Assembly: GCA_019747075.1 (NCBI GenBank)
Contig: JAIERF010000009.1
Span: 1 to 64,000 of the forward strand
Origin: Pseudomonadaceae bacterium
GTDB taxonomy: Bacteria > Pseudomonadota > Gammaproteobacteria > Pseudomonadales > Pseudomonadaceae
Direction of reading: 5' to 3'
DNA length: 64,000 nucleotides
Positions 8,076 to 19,319 of the stretch are shown piece after piece. The notes below the pieces were generated by a model that was given only the letters and a program-made list of their open reading frames with translations, ran no database searches and was not told the origin of the DNA. Each line of letters starts with the position of its first letter. Position 1 is the stretch's first letter. The position numbers and the translations under genes were made by a program.

Positions 8076-9812
8076 ATGTCGCTGCCCTTGCTTCCCGTGT
8101 TCGCCGCCTGGCGCCAGACCCTCAAGGCAGGGTATTCATTCAAGGCCCTGCGTGGCGACCTGGCGGCGGGCCTGACGGTAGGCATCATCGCCATTCCCTT
8201 GGCCATGGCCCTGGCCATTGCCGTCGGCGTCGCCCCGCAATACGGCCTGTACACGGTGCTGGTGGCTGCGCCGCTGATCGCCCTCACCGGCGGCTCGCGC
8301 TTCAACGTGTCTGGGCCGACCGCCGCCTTTGTGGTGATCCTGTTGCCGATCACCCAGCAATTCGGCCTCGGCGGTCTGCTGCTATGCACCATGCTTGCCG
8401 GCCTGATCATGATCGCCATGGGCCTGGGCCGCGCCGGCCGCCTGATCGAATTCGTGCCCTACCCGGTAACCCTGGGCTTCACCGCCGGCATAGGCATCGT
8501 GATTGCCACTCTGCAGCTCAAGGATTTGTTCGGCCTCAGCCTAAGCAGCCAGCCCCTGCACTACCTGGAGCAAGTACAGGTCCTGCTGCTAGCCCTGCCC
8601 AGCGCCCATCTCGGCGATGCCCTGGTGGCGGCACTGAGCCTGGCGGTGCTGATTCTCTGGCCGCGCTGGGTGCCGAAAGTACCCGGCCACCTGGCGGCCT
8701 TGGCCGTGGGCACGCTTGCCGGCCTGGCCCTGGAAGCGTTGGGCATCCCCCTGGCAACCCTGGGCGAGCGTTTCAGCTACAGCCTCGACGGTGTGCTGCA
8801 TGCCGGGATTCCACCCTTTCTGCCGGATTTCACCTGGCCCTGGCAATTGCCGGCGGCCAATGGCCAGCCCCTGGGCCTGTCGTTTGAGCTGATTCGCCAA
8901 TTGCTGGCGCCCGCGTTTGCCATCGCCATGCTCGGCGCCATCGAGTCGCTGCTCTGCGCTGTGGTGGCCGACGGCATGACCGGCAGCAAGCACGACCCTA
9001 ATGCCGAGCTGGTCGGCCAGGGCCTGGGCAACCTGATTGCACCGCTGTTTGGTGGCATCACCGCCACCGCCGCCATCGCCCGCAGCGCCGCCAACGTGCG
9101 CGCCGGTGCCTTCTCGCCGCTGGCGGCGATCATCCATGCCGGCGTGGTGCTGGTGGCGATTCTGCTGCTGGCGCCGCTGTTCAGTTACCTGCCGATGGCG
9201 GCCCTGGCGGCCTTGCTGCTGATGGTGGCGTGGAACATGAGTGAGGCCGGCCATGTGCTGCACACCCTGCGCATCGCCCCGCGCAGTGACGTGCTGGTGC
9301 TGCTGACCTGCCTGATCCTGACCGTGCTGTTCGACATGGTGCTGGCCGTCGGCGTCGGCCTGCTGCTGGCTGCCGGCCTGTTTATCAAGCGCATGAGCGA
9401 CCTCACCGACACCGCCGCCCTGCCCCGGCACTTCCATCAGGCCCTCAAGGATTTACCCGAGCACGTGCTGGTGTACGCCATTCGCGGGCCGCTGTTCTTC
9501 GGCGCGGCGGAAAAAGCCCTGAGCGTGCTGCGCCGCTTCAATAACGACGTCAAGGTGGTGATTGTCGATATCAGCGCCGTGCCGCTGCTGGACATGACCG
9601 CCCTGGCGGCGCTGGACAACGTGCTGCGCGACTATCGCAAGCAACACGTCGGCCTGGTGCTGGTCGGCACCTCATCGCGGGTACGCTTGAAACTGCGCCG
9701 CGCCGGCATCCTGCGTGAAGAAGGCCACCTGGCCTATGTGCAAAACCTCGAACAAGCCAGGGCCAAGGCCCTGAGCTGGCTCGAACCGGCAGTGGCCTGC
9801 GCAAACAACTAA
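8076..9812 (+). CDS. SulP-family inorganic anion transporter with STAS domain
   Basis: 578 residues. The N-terminal two thirds form a SulP membrane domain with many hydrophobic segments and the family opening (KALRGDLAAGLTVGIIAIPLAMALAIAVG). The last ~110 residues form a cytoplasmic STAS domain (VVIVDISAVPLLDMTALAALDN). Substrates in the family include sulfate, bicarbonate and dicarboxylates; none can be chosen here. Start at MSLPLLPVF with AAGGAA upstream. The stop codon overlaps the convergent WbuC gene by three bases, so no terminator fits between them. Confidence 0.93.
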   Translation: MSLPLLPVFAAWRQTLKAGYSFKALRGDLAAGLTVGIIAIPLAMALAIAVGVAPQYGLYTVLVAAPLIALTGGSRFNVSGPTAAFVVILLPITQQFGLGGLLLCTMLAGLIMIAMGLGRAGRLIEFVPYPVTLGFTAGIGIVIATLQLKDLFGLSLSSQPLHYLEQVQVLLLALPSAHLGDALVAALSLAVLILWPRWVPKVPGHLAALAVGTLAGLALEALGIPLATLGERFSYSLDGVLHAGIPPFLPDFTWPWQLPAANGQPLGLSFELIRQLLAPAFAIAMLGAIESLLCAVVADGMTGSKHDPNAELVGQGLGNLIAPLFGGITATAAIARSAANVRAGAFSPLAAIIHAGVVLVAILLLAPLFSYLPMAALAALLLMVAWNMSEAGHVLHTLRIAPRSDVLVLLTCLILTVLFDMVLAVGVGLLLAAGLFIKRMSDLTDTAALPRHFHQALKDLPEHVLVYAIRGPLFFGAAEKALSVLRRFNNDVKVVIVDISAVPLLDMTALAALDNVLRDYRKQHVGLVLVGTSSRVRLKLRRAGILREEGHLAYVQNLEQARAKALSWLEPAVACANN

Positions 9813-10279
9813 AACTGCGCGACCATCCAGGCCTGATAGGCCTCGACCTCAGCGTCACCTTCGCGCGGCGCCCAGGGGGCCAGCTCGCCGTCGCCAATCG
9901 GCCGGTAAGGTCCGGCCTTGCACTCGAACAGCACGCTGTCGGCCTCCAGCACCACCAGGGCGTGAAACACCCCAGGCGGCAAGTCGACACCGACACAGTC
10001 ACTGCCCGCCACCAGCAACCGCTGCGCCAGCACCTCACCACTGTCGCTGAAAATCAGCAGGCCCAGACGGCCCTTAAGCACCAGCAGCGTCTCAGCCTTG
10101 TCGGCGGCCAGGTGCCGGTGCGGTGGGATATAGGTGCCCGGCTGCAGGCCCACTGCCATGCGATGACAGGACTCATCCATCTGATGGAAATTATGGTGCT
10201 GACGCAGGCGCGGGCTGGCCGACGCCTGCGCGCTCAACTGGGCAAACAGTGCCTGATCGAGAAAGCGCGGCTCAGCCAT
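9809..10279 (-). CDS. WbuC-family cupin metalloprotein
   Basis: 156 residues. The single cupin domain has the metal-binding pattern PHRHLAADKAETLLVLKG (two His and a Glu), then a later PGVFHALVVLE His. WbuC proteins are often near O-antigen genes, but this one lies just five bases downstream of hpt and is probably cotranscribed with it. Start chosen at MAEPRFLDQ; the longer frame runs into hpt. The biochemical role is unknown. Confidence 0.85.
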   Translation of the reverse strand: MAEPRFLDQALFAQLSAQASASPRLRQHHNFHQMDESCHRMAVGLQPGTYIPPHRHLAADKAETLLVLKGRLGLLIFSDSGEVLAQRLLVAGSDCVGVDLPPGVFHALVVLEADSVLFECKAGPYRPIGDGELAPWAPREGDAEVEAYQAWMVAQF

Positions 10280-10284
10280 GGCCG

Positions 10285-10842
10285 TTACAGGCCTTTGACC
10301 GCGTAGATGCCCGGCGCATTGCGCCAGTAACCCTTGTAGTCCATGCCATAACCGAAGATGAAACGGTCGATGCACGGCAGGCCAACGTAATCGGCTTTCA
10401 GGTCCGGGCGCGCCTTGCGATCGTGGTCCTTGTCGATCAGCACGGCGGTGTGCACCGCGCTGGCACCGGCATGCCGGCAGAAATCGATGATCGCGCCCAG
10501 GGTGTGCCCCTCGTCGAGGATGTCATCGATGATCAGCACATCGCGGTCCATAAAGGAGATTTCCGGCTTGGCCTTCCAGAACAGCTCGCCGCCGCTGGTT
10601 TCGCTGCGGTAGCGGGTGGCGTGCAGGTAGGACAATTCCAGCGGGAAATTCAGCTTGGGCAGCAGCTTGCCGGAGAAGATCAGGCCGCCATTCATCACGC
10701 AGAACACCACCGGGTTGCGCTCGGCCAGCTCGCTGTTGATCACCACGGCCATTCTCTCGATGGCCGCTTCCACCTCGGCTTCGTGGTACAGGCAATCGGC
10801 TTCCTGCATGACTTGGCGGATATGGGCGAGATCGACAGACAT
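10285..10842 (-). CDS. hpt: Hypoxanthine-guanine phosphoribosyltransferase
   Basis: 185 residues. It converts hypoxanthine or guanine plus PRPP to IMP or GMP in purine salvage. The PRPP-binding loop VLIIDDILDEGHT is intact and the flexible-loop region is present. Start at MSVDLAHIR with GAGGAA nine bases upstream. The gene diverges from upp across 224 bases, so purine and pyrimidine salvage genes share one intergenic control region. The WbuC gene follows immediately. Confidence 0.95.
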   Translation of the reverse strand: MSVDLAHIRQVMQEADCLYHEAEVEAAIERMAVVINSELAERNPVVFCVMNGGLIFSGKLLPKLNFPLELSYLHATRYRSETSGGELFWKAKPEISFMDRDVLIIDDILDEGHTLGAIIDFCRHAGASAVHTAVLIDKDHDRKARPDLKADYVGLPCIDRFIFGYGMDYKGYWRNAPGIYAVKGL

Positions 10843-11066
10843 GGCATTTCCTCGAAGTAGACAGGCTCTGCGCGCAGACAACCTGATCAATGTGTCAAAA
10901 TAAAAGCCGGCAAAGGTACTCACCTGCTGATCTGCGGGCAAGCCCTGGCAGACCAACGCAGAGCCACAGGATAAACGCTAAGCCCGCAAAACACCCAGCC
11001 GCCGCCTGCCCGGCGAATGCTTTACTCTAACCTTGTTAATCGCCCGCCCCGCCGGAGAGCCCCGTC

Positions 11067-11705
11067 ATGCCTACCTTCGAGATCCGCCATCCGCTGATCC
11101 GCCATAAACTCGGCCTGCTGCGCCGCGCCGATATCAGCACGAAAAACTTCCGCGAACTGGCCCAGGAAGTTGGCGCCCTGCTGACCTATGAAGCGACCAA
11201 GGACCTGCCCCTGGAAAATATCCAGATCGACGGCTGGTGCGGTCCGGTGCAGGTGGAAAAAATCTCCGGCAAGAAGATCACCGTGGTACCAATCCTGCGC
11301 GCCGGCATCGGCATGCTCGACGGCGTACTCAGCCTGATCCCCGGCGCCAAGGTCAGCGCCGTCGGCGTTGCGCGCAATGAGCAAACCCTGGAAGCGCACA
11401 CCTACCTGGAAAAACTGGTGCCGGAAATCGACGAGCGCCTGGCCCTGATCATCGACCCGATGCTGGCCACCGGCGGTTCCATGGTCGCCACCATCGACCT
11501 GCTGAAAAAAGCCGGCTGCAAGGAAATCCGCGCCATGGTGCTGGTGGCTGCTCCCGAAGGCATCCAGGCGGTCGAAGCGGCGCACCCGGACGTGGTGATC
11601 TTCACCGCCTCCATCGACCAGTGCCTGAACGAACACGGCTACATCATTCCGGGCCTGGGCGATGCCGGCGACAAGATCTTCGGCACCAAGCAAAAGGACG
11701 CCTAA
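11067..11705 (+). CDS. upp: Uracil phosphoribosyltransferase
   Basis: 212 residues, full length. It makes UMP from uracil and PRPP in pyrimidine salvage. The PRPP motif [13 protein letters not shown] and the uracil-binding C-terminus ([17 protein letters not shown]) are intact. GGAG precedes the ATG. Its TAA is followed with no spacer by the ATG of the uracil permease gene, a typical upp-uraA operon. Confidence 0.97.
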   Translation: MPTFEIRHPLIRHKLGLLRRADISTKNFRELAQEVGALLTYEATKDLPLENIQIDGWCGPVQVEKISGKKITVVPILRAGIGMLDGVLSLIPGAKVSAVGVARNEQTLEAHTYLEKLVPEIDERLALIIDPMLATGGSMVATIDLLKKAGCKEIRAMVLVAAPEGIQAVEAAHPDVVIFTASIDQCLNEHGYIIPGLGDAGDKIFGTKQKDA

Positions 11706-12983
11706 ATGCAGGATGAATTCAACGATCCACTCTGGCGCACGGTGCTGTCCGGCGCGCAGATGCTCTTCGTGGCCTTCGGCGCCCTGGTGCTGATGCCGCT
11801 GATTACCGGCCTGGACCCTAACGTCGCGCTGTTTACTGCAGGCCTTGGCACCCTCCTGTTTCAGGTGGTCACCGGCCGCCAGGTGCCGGTATTCCTGGCC
11901 TCCAGCTTTGCGTTTATCACCCCGATTATTCTCGCCAAAGGCCAGTTCGGCCTGGCCGCGACCATGGGCGGGGTGATGGCCGCCGGCTTCGTGTACACCT
12001 TCCTCGGCCTGGCAGTGAAGATCAAAGGCACCGGTTTTATCGACCGCATGCTGCCGCCAGTGGTCATCGGCCCGGTGATCATTTCCATCGGCCTGGCCAT
12101 GGCACCGATTGCCGCCAATATGGCCATGGGCAAGAGTGGCGACGGCGCGGAACTGATCCCTTACCGCACCGCCATGCTGATTTCCATGCCAGCGCTGCTC
12201 ACCACCCTGATCGTCGCAGTGTTCGGCAAAGGCATCTTCCGCCTGGTGCCGATCATCTCCGGGGTGCTGGTGGGCTTTGCTCTGTAGTTCTATTTCGGCG
12301 TGGTCGACACGGCCAAGATTGCCGCCGCACCCTGGCTGGCACTGCCGAACTTCACCGCCCCGGAATTCAACTGGCAAGCGATCCTGTTTATCGTGCCCGT
12401 GGCCCTGGCACCGGCCATCGAACACATCGGCGGAGTGATCGCGGTAGGCAGCGTCACCGGCCGTGACTACCTGAAGAAACCCGGCCTACACCGCACCCTG
12501 CTCGGTGACGGCATCGCCACCACCGCCGCCGGCCTGTTTGGCGGCCCGCCCAACACCACCTACGCCGAAGTCACCGGCGCGGTGATGCTGACCAAGAACT
12601 ACAACCCGAAGATCATGACCTGGGCGGCGATTTTCGCCATCAGCCTGGCCTTTATCGGCAAGTTCGGCGCCCTGCTGCAGAGCATTCCAGTGCCGGTCAT
12701 GGGCGGCATCCTGTGCCTGCTGTTCGGCTCGATTGCCGCCGTGGGGATGAACACCCTGATCCGCCACAAAGTCGATCTGGCCGAAGCACGCAACCTGGTG
12801 ATCGTCTCCGTGACCCTGGTGTTCGGTATCGGTGGCGTGCTGGTCGGCACCGGCACCGGCCCGGACGATGTCGGCCTGAAGGGCATTGCCCTGTGCGCCA
12901 TCGTCGCCATCGCCCTCAACCTGCTGTTGCCGGGCAATGACAGCTGGAAGAACAAAGCCCTGGACGACCACCCAGACATCTAA
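11706..12983 (+). pseudogene. uraA: Uracil permease interrupted by one in-frame amber codon
   Basis: The frame from the ATG to base 12983 would encode a 425-residue NCS2 uracil:proton symporter, the usual length for UraA. It is broken only by TAG at 12285-12287, after residue 193 (GVLVGFAL-stop-FYFGVV). Relatives carry Ser at this point (GFALSFYFG), so one change TCG to TAG explains it. Frame and codon use are identical on both sides, and the second half keeps key regions (APAIEHIGGV, FGGPPNTTYAEVTG). A GTG at 12300 could allow reinitiation but would give only the C-terminal half of a membrane protein. Possible causes are a real null allele, amber suppression or a base-calling error. Confidence 0.9.
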
Positions 12984-13015
12984 CCCAGATGCCCTGTGGG
13001 TCAATTTGAGAGAAT

Positions 13016-13042
13016 AAAAAAAGCCCCGCGAGGGGCTTTTTT
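13016..13042 (+). terminator. Bidirectional terminator between uraA and an MFS gene
   Basis: The stem GCCCC/GGGGC has A-runs before it and T6 after it, placed between two convergent genes. Confidence 0.88.
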
Positions 13043-13060
13043 GCGTCTGCGCTTAACCGC

Positions 13061-14404
13061 TCAACTGCGTCCCGGCTGCGCTGCCCACTGCTGCAAATGC
13101 AGCACGCTCTCGCGATAGGGCTGCAAGCCTTTAGCCAGCAGAAACAGCGAACTCGCTACCGCCAGGGTGCTGACGATCAGCAGCGAATAGCGCAGCGCTT
13201 GGTCATCGGCAAACAGGTAGTCGGTCACCAGCGCCACCGCCGTCGGGCCGATACCCAGGCCGATCAGGGTAATCACAAACAGGTAGATGGCCGACGCCTG
13301 GCCCCGCATGGCGCTGGGCATGATTTCCTGAATCGCCGCCGGGGCCACGCCAAACGGCATGCTCAGGCAGAACACCGTGGGCGCCATCAGCACCGCCGCC
13401 CACAGGGCATTGTCCATCAGCGGAAAACTCGCCACACACGGCAACGCAGCCATCGCCGCATACAGGCCGACACGCATATTGGCGTCCGTGCGCCCGCGCT
13501 TGGCCATCCAGTCCGCCAGGCGCCCGCCAAAGACGATACCCAGACAGCCAAAGACCGCCACGATGCTGCCATACACCACGCCCACATGACCGGCATCCCA
13601 GCCATAGGTGCGAATAAAAAAGGTCGGAATCCACGCCGCACTGCCGTAGCCAGCAAAGGCCAGGCCGGCAAAGCCGAAGTTGTGGTACAGCACCGTGCGC
13701 CGATTGGCACGCAGGTAGCGCCCAACCTCAATCAACGGCACCGCCACCCCGGCCCCCACACCACGCCGCGCTGGCTCCCGCACGGCCAGCAGCAACAGGG
13801 TAAACAACACGCCGGCGGCACCGAGAATGAGGAAGATCAACTGCCACGGGCGCACCTCGCCCAGCACCGGCAGCAACACATCGCCCTGGGCCGAGGCGAA
13901 CTTGATCACCAAGCCACCCAGCAGGAACGCCAGCCCGGAGCCCAGGTACACGCCCATGGAATAGACACTGATGGCCGTGGCCCGGCGTTCGGCCGGGAAG
14001 CTGTCGGCAATCAGCGAATAGGCGGCCGGCGACAAGGCCGCCTCGCCGACGCCGACACCAATCCGACAAAGCAGAAATTGCCAGTACAGCCGCGCCATAC
14101 CGCAGGCTGCGGTCATCGCACTCCAGAACAGCACGCCGATGGCAATCAAGCCGCGCCGGCTCTTGGTATCAGCCAGACGCCCCAGCGGAATGCCGCACAC
14201 GGTATAGAACAGCGCGAAGGACAAGCCCATCAACAGGCTCATCTGGGTATCGCTGATCACCAGGTCACGACGGATAGGCCCAACCAGCAGATTGAGAATC
14301 TGCCGGTCAATAAACGACAGCACATAGGCCAGCATGAGGATGGCCACGGTGCTCCAGGCACGCAGGCTGGAGGGGTAAGCAGAATTATTATTGTTGTTCG
14401 CCAC
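13061..14404 (-). CDS. Major facilitator superfamily transporter (Spns-like)
   Basis: 447 residues with about twelve hydrophobic segments. The N-terminal half carries the MFS loop GRLADTKSRRG after TM2 and SFIDRQILNLL in TM1, both typical of the Spinster-like branch. I start at GTG (MANNNNNSAY, five Asn in a row) because AGGAG lies seven bases upstream. The substrate is unknown. It is a single gene converging on upp-uraA, with a terminator between them. Confidence 0.88.
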   Translation of the reverse strand: MANNNNNSAYPSSLRAWSTVAILMLAYVLSFIDRQILNLLVGPIRRDLVISDTQMSLLMGLSFALFYTVCGIPLGRLADTKSRRGLIAIGVLFWSAMTAACGMARLYWQFLLCRIGVGVGEAALSPAAYSLIADSFPAERRATAISVYSMGVYLGSGLAFLLGGLVIKFASAQGDVLLPVLGEVRPWQLIFLILGAAGVLFTLLLLAVREPARRGVGAGVAVPLIEVGRYLRANRRTVLYHNFGFAGLAFAGYGSAAWIPTFFIRTYGWDAGHVGVVYGSIVAVFGCLGIVFGGRLADWMAKRGRTDANMRVGLYAAMAALPCVASFPLMDNALWAAVLMAPTVFCLSMPFGVAPAAIQEIMPSAMRGQASAIYLFVITLIGLGIGPTAVALVTDYLFADDQALRYSLLIVSTLAVASSLFLLAKGLQPYRESVLHLQQWAAQPGRS

Positions 14405-14549
14405 GCACGTTCTCCTGGGCCACGTTGCACGCGACCCGACGGTTGAAAGTGCGCCCAGCTTAGCCGTAGCGAACGCGGCGCTAATACCGTTCGCCGGCCT
14501 TATCCAGCCGGCGAATACAGCACGCGCCCTTGCGCGAATGACTCGCAGG

Positions 14550-15575
14550 TCACAAGGCTTGCGGCGCGCGCTCGCAGAGGCTGTTAAGCGCCGGGCCCCA
14601 GGCCGGGTGATCGTTCAGGCAGGGCACCAGCAGCAGCTCTTCACCGCCGGCGGCGAGGAACTCTTCACGGCCGCGAATACCGATTTCCTCCAGGGTTTCG
14701 ATGCAATCGGCGACAAACGCCGGGCACATCACCAGCAGTTTTTTCACCCCCTGGCCGGCCAGCTCGTGCAAACGTGCCTCGGTGTAGGGCTCGATCCACT
14801 TGGCCCGGCCCAGGCGTGACTGGAAGGACACCGACCATTGCTCAGGCTTGAGCCCTAGTTGCGCGGCAAACAGCTCGGCGCTGCGCAGGCACTGGGCGCG
14901 GTAACACACAGCGAGCAGCTCAGGCGTTGCATTACGGCAGCAGTCTGGGCCTTTCAAACATTGCCCACCCGTGGGGTCGAGCTTGTGCAGGTGACGCTCG
15001 GGCAAGCCGTGAAAGCTCAGCAGCAGGTGATCGAAGCCCTCCTGCAGATGGGGCTTGGCGCTCTCGGCCAGGGCGGCAATGTATTCCGGCTGCTGGTAGA
15101 ACGGCTGGAGAATGGCAAATTGCATCGCCAGTTGGTGCTCGCGCACCACCCGCTTGGCCTCTTCAATCACCGTGGTCACGGTGCTGTCGGCAAACTGCGG
15201 ATACAGCGGTGCTAGCGTGACCTGGCGGATGCCCTGACTGGCCAGGCGCAGCAGTACGCTCTCGATCGACGGCTCGCCGTAACGCATCGCCAGCTCCACC
15301 GGACCATGGCGCCACTGCCCCTGCATCTGGGTTTGCAGGCGGCGGCTGAGGGCCACCAGCGGCGAGCCTTCATCCCACCAGATCGAGGCATAGGCATGGG
15401 CCGACGCCGCAGGACGCTTCCACAGGATCAGCGACACCAGCAACCGGCGCACCGGCCATGGCAGGTCGATGACATAGGGGTCCATGAGAAACTGATTGAG
15501 GTAGCGACGCACATCCGCCACCTCAGTCGAGGCCGGCGAACCCAGGTTGACCAGCAACAGCGCGTGATCGGTCAT
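14550..15575 (-). CDS. hemH: Ferrochelatase
   Basis: 341 residues. It inserts Fe(II) into protoporphyrin IX, the last step of protoheme synthesis. Characteristic blocks are [11 protein letters not shown] at the N-terminus, the active-site [12 protein letters not shown] and the C-terminal [15 protein letters not shown]. The start overlaps the stop of the upstream TIGR01777-type oxidoreductase by four bases (ATGA), so the two are translationally coupled. Confidence 0.97.
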   Translation of the reverse strand: MTDHALLLVNLGSPASTEVADVRRYLNQFLMDPYVIDLPWPVRRLLVSLILWKRPAASAHAYASIWWDEGSPLVALSRRLQTQMQGQWRHGPVELAMRYGEPSIESVLLRLASQGIRQVTLAPLYPQFADSTVTTVIEEAKRVVREHQLAMQFAILQPFYQQPEYIAALAESAKPHLQEGFDHLLLSFHGLPERHLHKLDPTGGQCLKGPDCCRNATPELLAVCYRAQCLRSAELFAAQLGLKPEQWSVSFQSRLGRAKWIEPYTEARLHELAGQGVKKLLVMCPAFVADCIETLEEIGIRGREEFLAAGGEELLLVPCLNDHPAWGPALNSLCERAPQAL

Positions 15576-16483
15576 GCAGCATCCTTATGGCCAAGAAGAT
15601 CGTTCAAGGCCTCATCCAAGTCGGTAAAACGGAAAGTGAAACCGGCCGCCGTCAGTCGTTCCGGCAATGCTCGCTGGCCGCCGAGCAACAGGCCACTTAA
15701 TTCGCCCAGGCCCAGGCGCAACACCCAGGCCGGCATCGGCAGCAGCGCCGGACGATGCCAGGCGCGGCCCAAGGCCCGCGAAAAATCCAGATTGCGGGCC
15801 GGTGCCGGCGCGCAGGCATTATAAGGACCGCGAGCAGCGTCGTGCTGCAAGAGAAAATCGATCAGGGCAATTTGGTCCTGCAAGTGAATCCACGGCATCC
15901 ATTGCCGACCATCGCCCAGCGGCCCACCCAGGCCCAGCTTGAACGGCAGGCGCAAACGGCCGAGAAAACCACCCTCGGCCGCCAATACCAGCCCCGTGCG
16001 CAGCAACACCACGCGCATGCCCAGGGCCTCACCCGCCAACGCCGCCGCCTCCCAAGCCGCACACAGCTGGCTGGCGAAGTCATTGCCGACCGGCGCCATC
16101 GTCTCGTTCAAGGTTTGCTCGCCGCCATCGCCGTACCAGCCCACTGCCGAGCCGGAGAGCAACACTCGCGGCCGATCGGCGCGAGTGCCGAGCCAAGCCA
16201 GCAACTGCTCCGTCAGGGCCACGCGACTGGCCAGCAGAACGGCCTTGCGCTTGTTCGTCCAGGGCCGATCGGCAATCGGCGCGCCGGCCAGATTAACCAC
16301 CGCATCCAGGTGTTCGTCGGCCAACTCCTCAAGCCGGGCAATGGCCCGCACCCCGGCGCCGCACAGACGCGCGACCTGCTCGGGCTGACGACTCCACACC
16401 ACCAGCTGATGGCCCTGGGCATGCCAGTGACGGCACAGCGCGCGACCAATCAGGCCCGTACCACCGGTCAGCAATATCTGCAT
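15572..16483 (-). CDS. TIGR01777-family NAD(P)-dependent epimerase-like protein
   Basis: 303 residues of the extended SDR/epimerase fold, with the nucleotide-binding motif [13 protein letters not shown] at the N-terminus, a VNLAGAPI block, and the C-terminal DUF1731-like tail ([23 protein letters not shown]). Start at MQILLTGG, eight bases after GGAGGAA. It heads an operon with hemH and is divergent from the renalase-like gene. The substrate of this family is not defined. Confidence 0.88.
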   Translation of the reverse strand: MQILLTGGTGLIGRALCRHWHAQGHQLVVWSRQPEQVARLCGAGVRAIARLEELADEHLDAVVNLAGAPIADRPWTNKRKAVLLASRVALTEQLLAWLGTRADRPRVLLSGSAVGWYGDGGEQTLNETMAPVGNDFASQLCAAWEAAALAGEALGMRVVLLRTGLVLAAEGGFLGRLRLPFKLGLGGPLGDGRQWMPWIHLQDQIALIDFLLQHDAARGPYNACAPAPARNLDFSRALGRAWHRPALLPMPAWVLRLGLGELSGLLLGGQRALPERLTAAGFTFRFTDLDEALNDLLGHKDAA

Positions 16484-16552
16484 GGCATCTTCCTCCCACA
16501 AGCTAAAGCACTGACTAGTCTGATGAGTAGACAGGTAAGCGCAGCGCACATA

Positions 16553-16580
16553 CTTATACAAAAATAGCAGATTGTATAAT
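16553..16580. promoter_or_regulatory. Palindromic operator/promoter with divergent -10 elements
   Basis: An exact 8-base inverted repeat, TTATACAA (16554-16561) and TTGTATAA (16572-16579), with a 10-base spacer. The right arm contains a perfect TATAAT (16575-16580) reading toward the renalase-like gene. The left arm read on the minus strand gives TATAAG (16553-16558) reading toward the epimerase-hemH operon. No consensus -35 is visible for either. The pattern suggests a dimeric regulator, possibly of the MerR type, but that identity is inference. Confidence 0.6.
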
Positions 16581-16621
16581 TACCGTCCAAGACTTAACCT
16601 GCAGCTACAGCTACGAGGTAA

Positions 16622-17607
<986 letters not shown>

Positions 17608-17608
<1 letters not shown>

Positions 17609-17823
17609 TGCGGCGCCTGAATCCCAACAAGCTGATGCTATCGAAATGGACGGCAGCCCGCCCGCAGAACCGCGAAAAACACTTTCTGGTCAACGAACTG
17701 TTATGCGATGAAGCCGGCACCGTGCTGCAGGTCGAACTGCAGGCGGTGCTGACCCGGCGCAGCGAACAGATCGACTGGCGTCAACTGCAAGACGACGAGG
17801 TCTGGTTAAGCGGCTGGCAGTAA
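17608..17823 (+). CDS. TIGR02450-type Trp-rich small protein
   Basis: 71 residues with the pattern NPNKLMLSKWTA...KHFLVNEL and a C-terminal WRQLQDDEVWLSGWQ, matching the small Trp-rich TIGR02450 family. The start overlaps the upstream flavoprotein stop by one base. In many genomes this family sits near photolyase or flavoprotein genes, but its function is not established. Confidence 0.8.
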
Positions 17824-17840
17824 CGCCAGCCGCTCAGCTG

Positions 17841-19319
17841 CTAGCGGCGCTTGCCGCCCAGCAACGACCCCAGCAAGCCACGCACCAGCTCGCGACCGAC
17901 CTGATTGGCCACCTGCCGCACGGCCGTCTTCAGGGCCTGGCTGGCGAGACTGCCGAGCATGCCGCCGGCCATTTCGGTCAGGCTGTCACCGGCCTCGGCC
18001 GGTTTGGCGGGTGGCGCCGTTGGGGTTTGCGCCGCCCGCTCCAGCAGCAACTCATAGGCCGACTCGCGATCAATCGCCCGATCATAACGACCGGCTTGCG
18101 GCGACTGACGGACCAATTGCGCACGCTCGGCCTCGCTCAACGGACCGATGCGCGACTGCGGCGGCGCAATGGCCACGCGCTGAACCATGGCCGGCGTACC
18201 TTTGTCTTCCAGGGTGCCAACCAAGGCTTCACCGATACCCAGCTCAGTCAGCACCGCCAGAGTGTCGAAGGCAGGATTGGGGCGAAACCCATCGGCCACC
18301 GCGCGCAAGGATTTCTGCTCCTTGGCGGTAAAGGCGCGCAAGCCATGCTGGATGCGCAAGCCCAGCTGGGCCAGCACTTCATCGGGCAAATCGGCCGGTG
18401 ACTGGGTGACGAAAAACACCCCCACGCCCTTGGAGCGAATCAACCGCACCACCTGCTGCAAACGCTCCTGCAAGACCTTGGGCGTGTCGGCAAAGAGCAG
18501 GTGAGCCTCATCAAAAAACAGCGCCAGCAGCGGCTTGTCAGCATCGCCGCGCTCGGGCAACTGCTCGAACAGCTCGGCCAGCAGCCACAACAGGAAGGTC
18601 GCATAAACCTTCGGCGCCTCATGCACCAGGCGACTGGCGTCGAGCAAGTGAATGCGTCCACGGCCATCGGCCTCGGTGCGCAGAATGTCTTCCAGCTGCA
18701 ACGCCGGCTCGCCAAACAACGCTTCCACGCCCTGCTGCTCCAGGGTCGCCAGACGCCGTAGCAAGGCCTGGCCGGATGCGCCGGTAAACAGCGGTTTGTC
18801 CTCGCCGAGCATTTCAGGGTGGGTCGCCAGGTGATTGAGCAGCGCCTTCAAATCCTTCAGGTCGAGCAACAACAGGCCTTCGCGATCCGCCACCTTGAAA
18901 GTTGCATACAGTGCCGCCTGCTGGCTGTCGCTCAGCTCCAACAAGTTGCCCAACAACAGCGGGCCCAGCTCGCTCAGGGTGGTGCGCAGGGGATGACCAC
19001 TCTCGCCATTGACGTCCCACAAGGTCACCGGATAACCGTGAGGCTGGTGCTTCAGCCAGGGCATGCTGGCAATCCGCTCGGCGATCTTGCCTTGCGGGTT
19101 GCCGCTGGCGCCCAGCCCACACAAGTCGCCTTTGACGTCGGCGGCAAACACTGCCACGCCGGCGTCGCTGAACGCCTCGGCGAGGCGCTGTAGGGTCACG
19201 GTCTTGCCGGTGCCGGTGGCACCGGCAATCAGACCATGGCGGTTGCACAAGCGCAGGGACTGAGCCACCGGCTGCCCCGCCAGATCGCCACCGAGTACAA
19301 ATGCGACATTTTCAGTCAT
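17841..19319 (-). CDS. HerA-like/YjgR-family ATPase (DUF853)
   Basis: 492 residues. The Walker A motif GATGTGKTVTLQ lies near residue 35 and the Walker B region reads LLALFFDEAHLLF. A C-terminal glycine-rich tail (RGLLGSLLGGKRR) is typical of the YjgR group. HerA-like ATPases form hexameric DNA or protein-translocating motors; the YjgR cellular role is unresolved. There is no signal peptide or membrane segment. It converges with the Trp-rich gene and is divergent from a chemoreceptor. Confidence 0.88.
   Translation of the reverse strand: MTENVAFVLGGDLAGQPVAQSLRLCNRHGLIAGATGTGKTVTLQRLAEAFSDAGVAVFAADVKGDLCGLGASGNPQGKIAERIASMPWLKHQPHGYPVTLWDVNGESGHPLRTTLSELGPLLLGNLLELSDSQQAALYATFKVADREGLLLLDLKDLKALLNHLATHPEMLGEDKPLFTGASGQALLRRLATLEQQGVEALFGEPALQLEDILRTEADGRGRIHLLDASRLVHEAPKVYATFLLWLLAELFEQLPERGDADKPLLALFFDEAHLLFADTPKVLQERLQQVVRLIRSKGVGVFFVTQSPADLPDEVLAQLGLRIQHGLRAFTAKEQKSLRAVADGFRPNPAFDTLAVLTELGIGEALVGTLEDKGTPAMVQRVAIAPPQSRIGPLSEAERAQLVRQSPQAGRYDRAIDRESAYELLLERAAQTPTAPPAKPAEAGDSLTEMAGGMLGSLASQALKTAVRQVANQVGRELVRGLLGSLLGGKRR

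Noticed and set aside
12300-12983. An independent transporter gene starting at GTG 12300
   Set aside because: It is in the same frame as the first part of uraA and completes it precisely; a separate 227-residue half of an NCS2 permease is unlikely.
16553-16580. Naming the palindrome a LitR or CarH operator
   Set aside because: The half-sites resemble what I remember, but the regulator gene is not in the window and the spacing is not a certain match.
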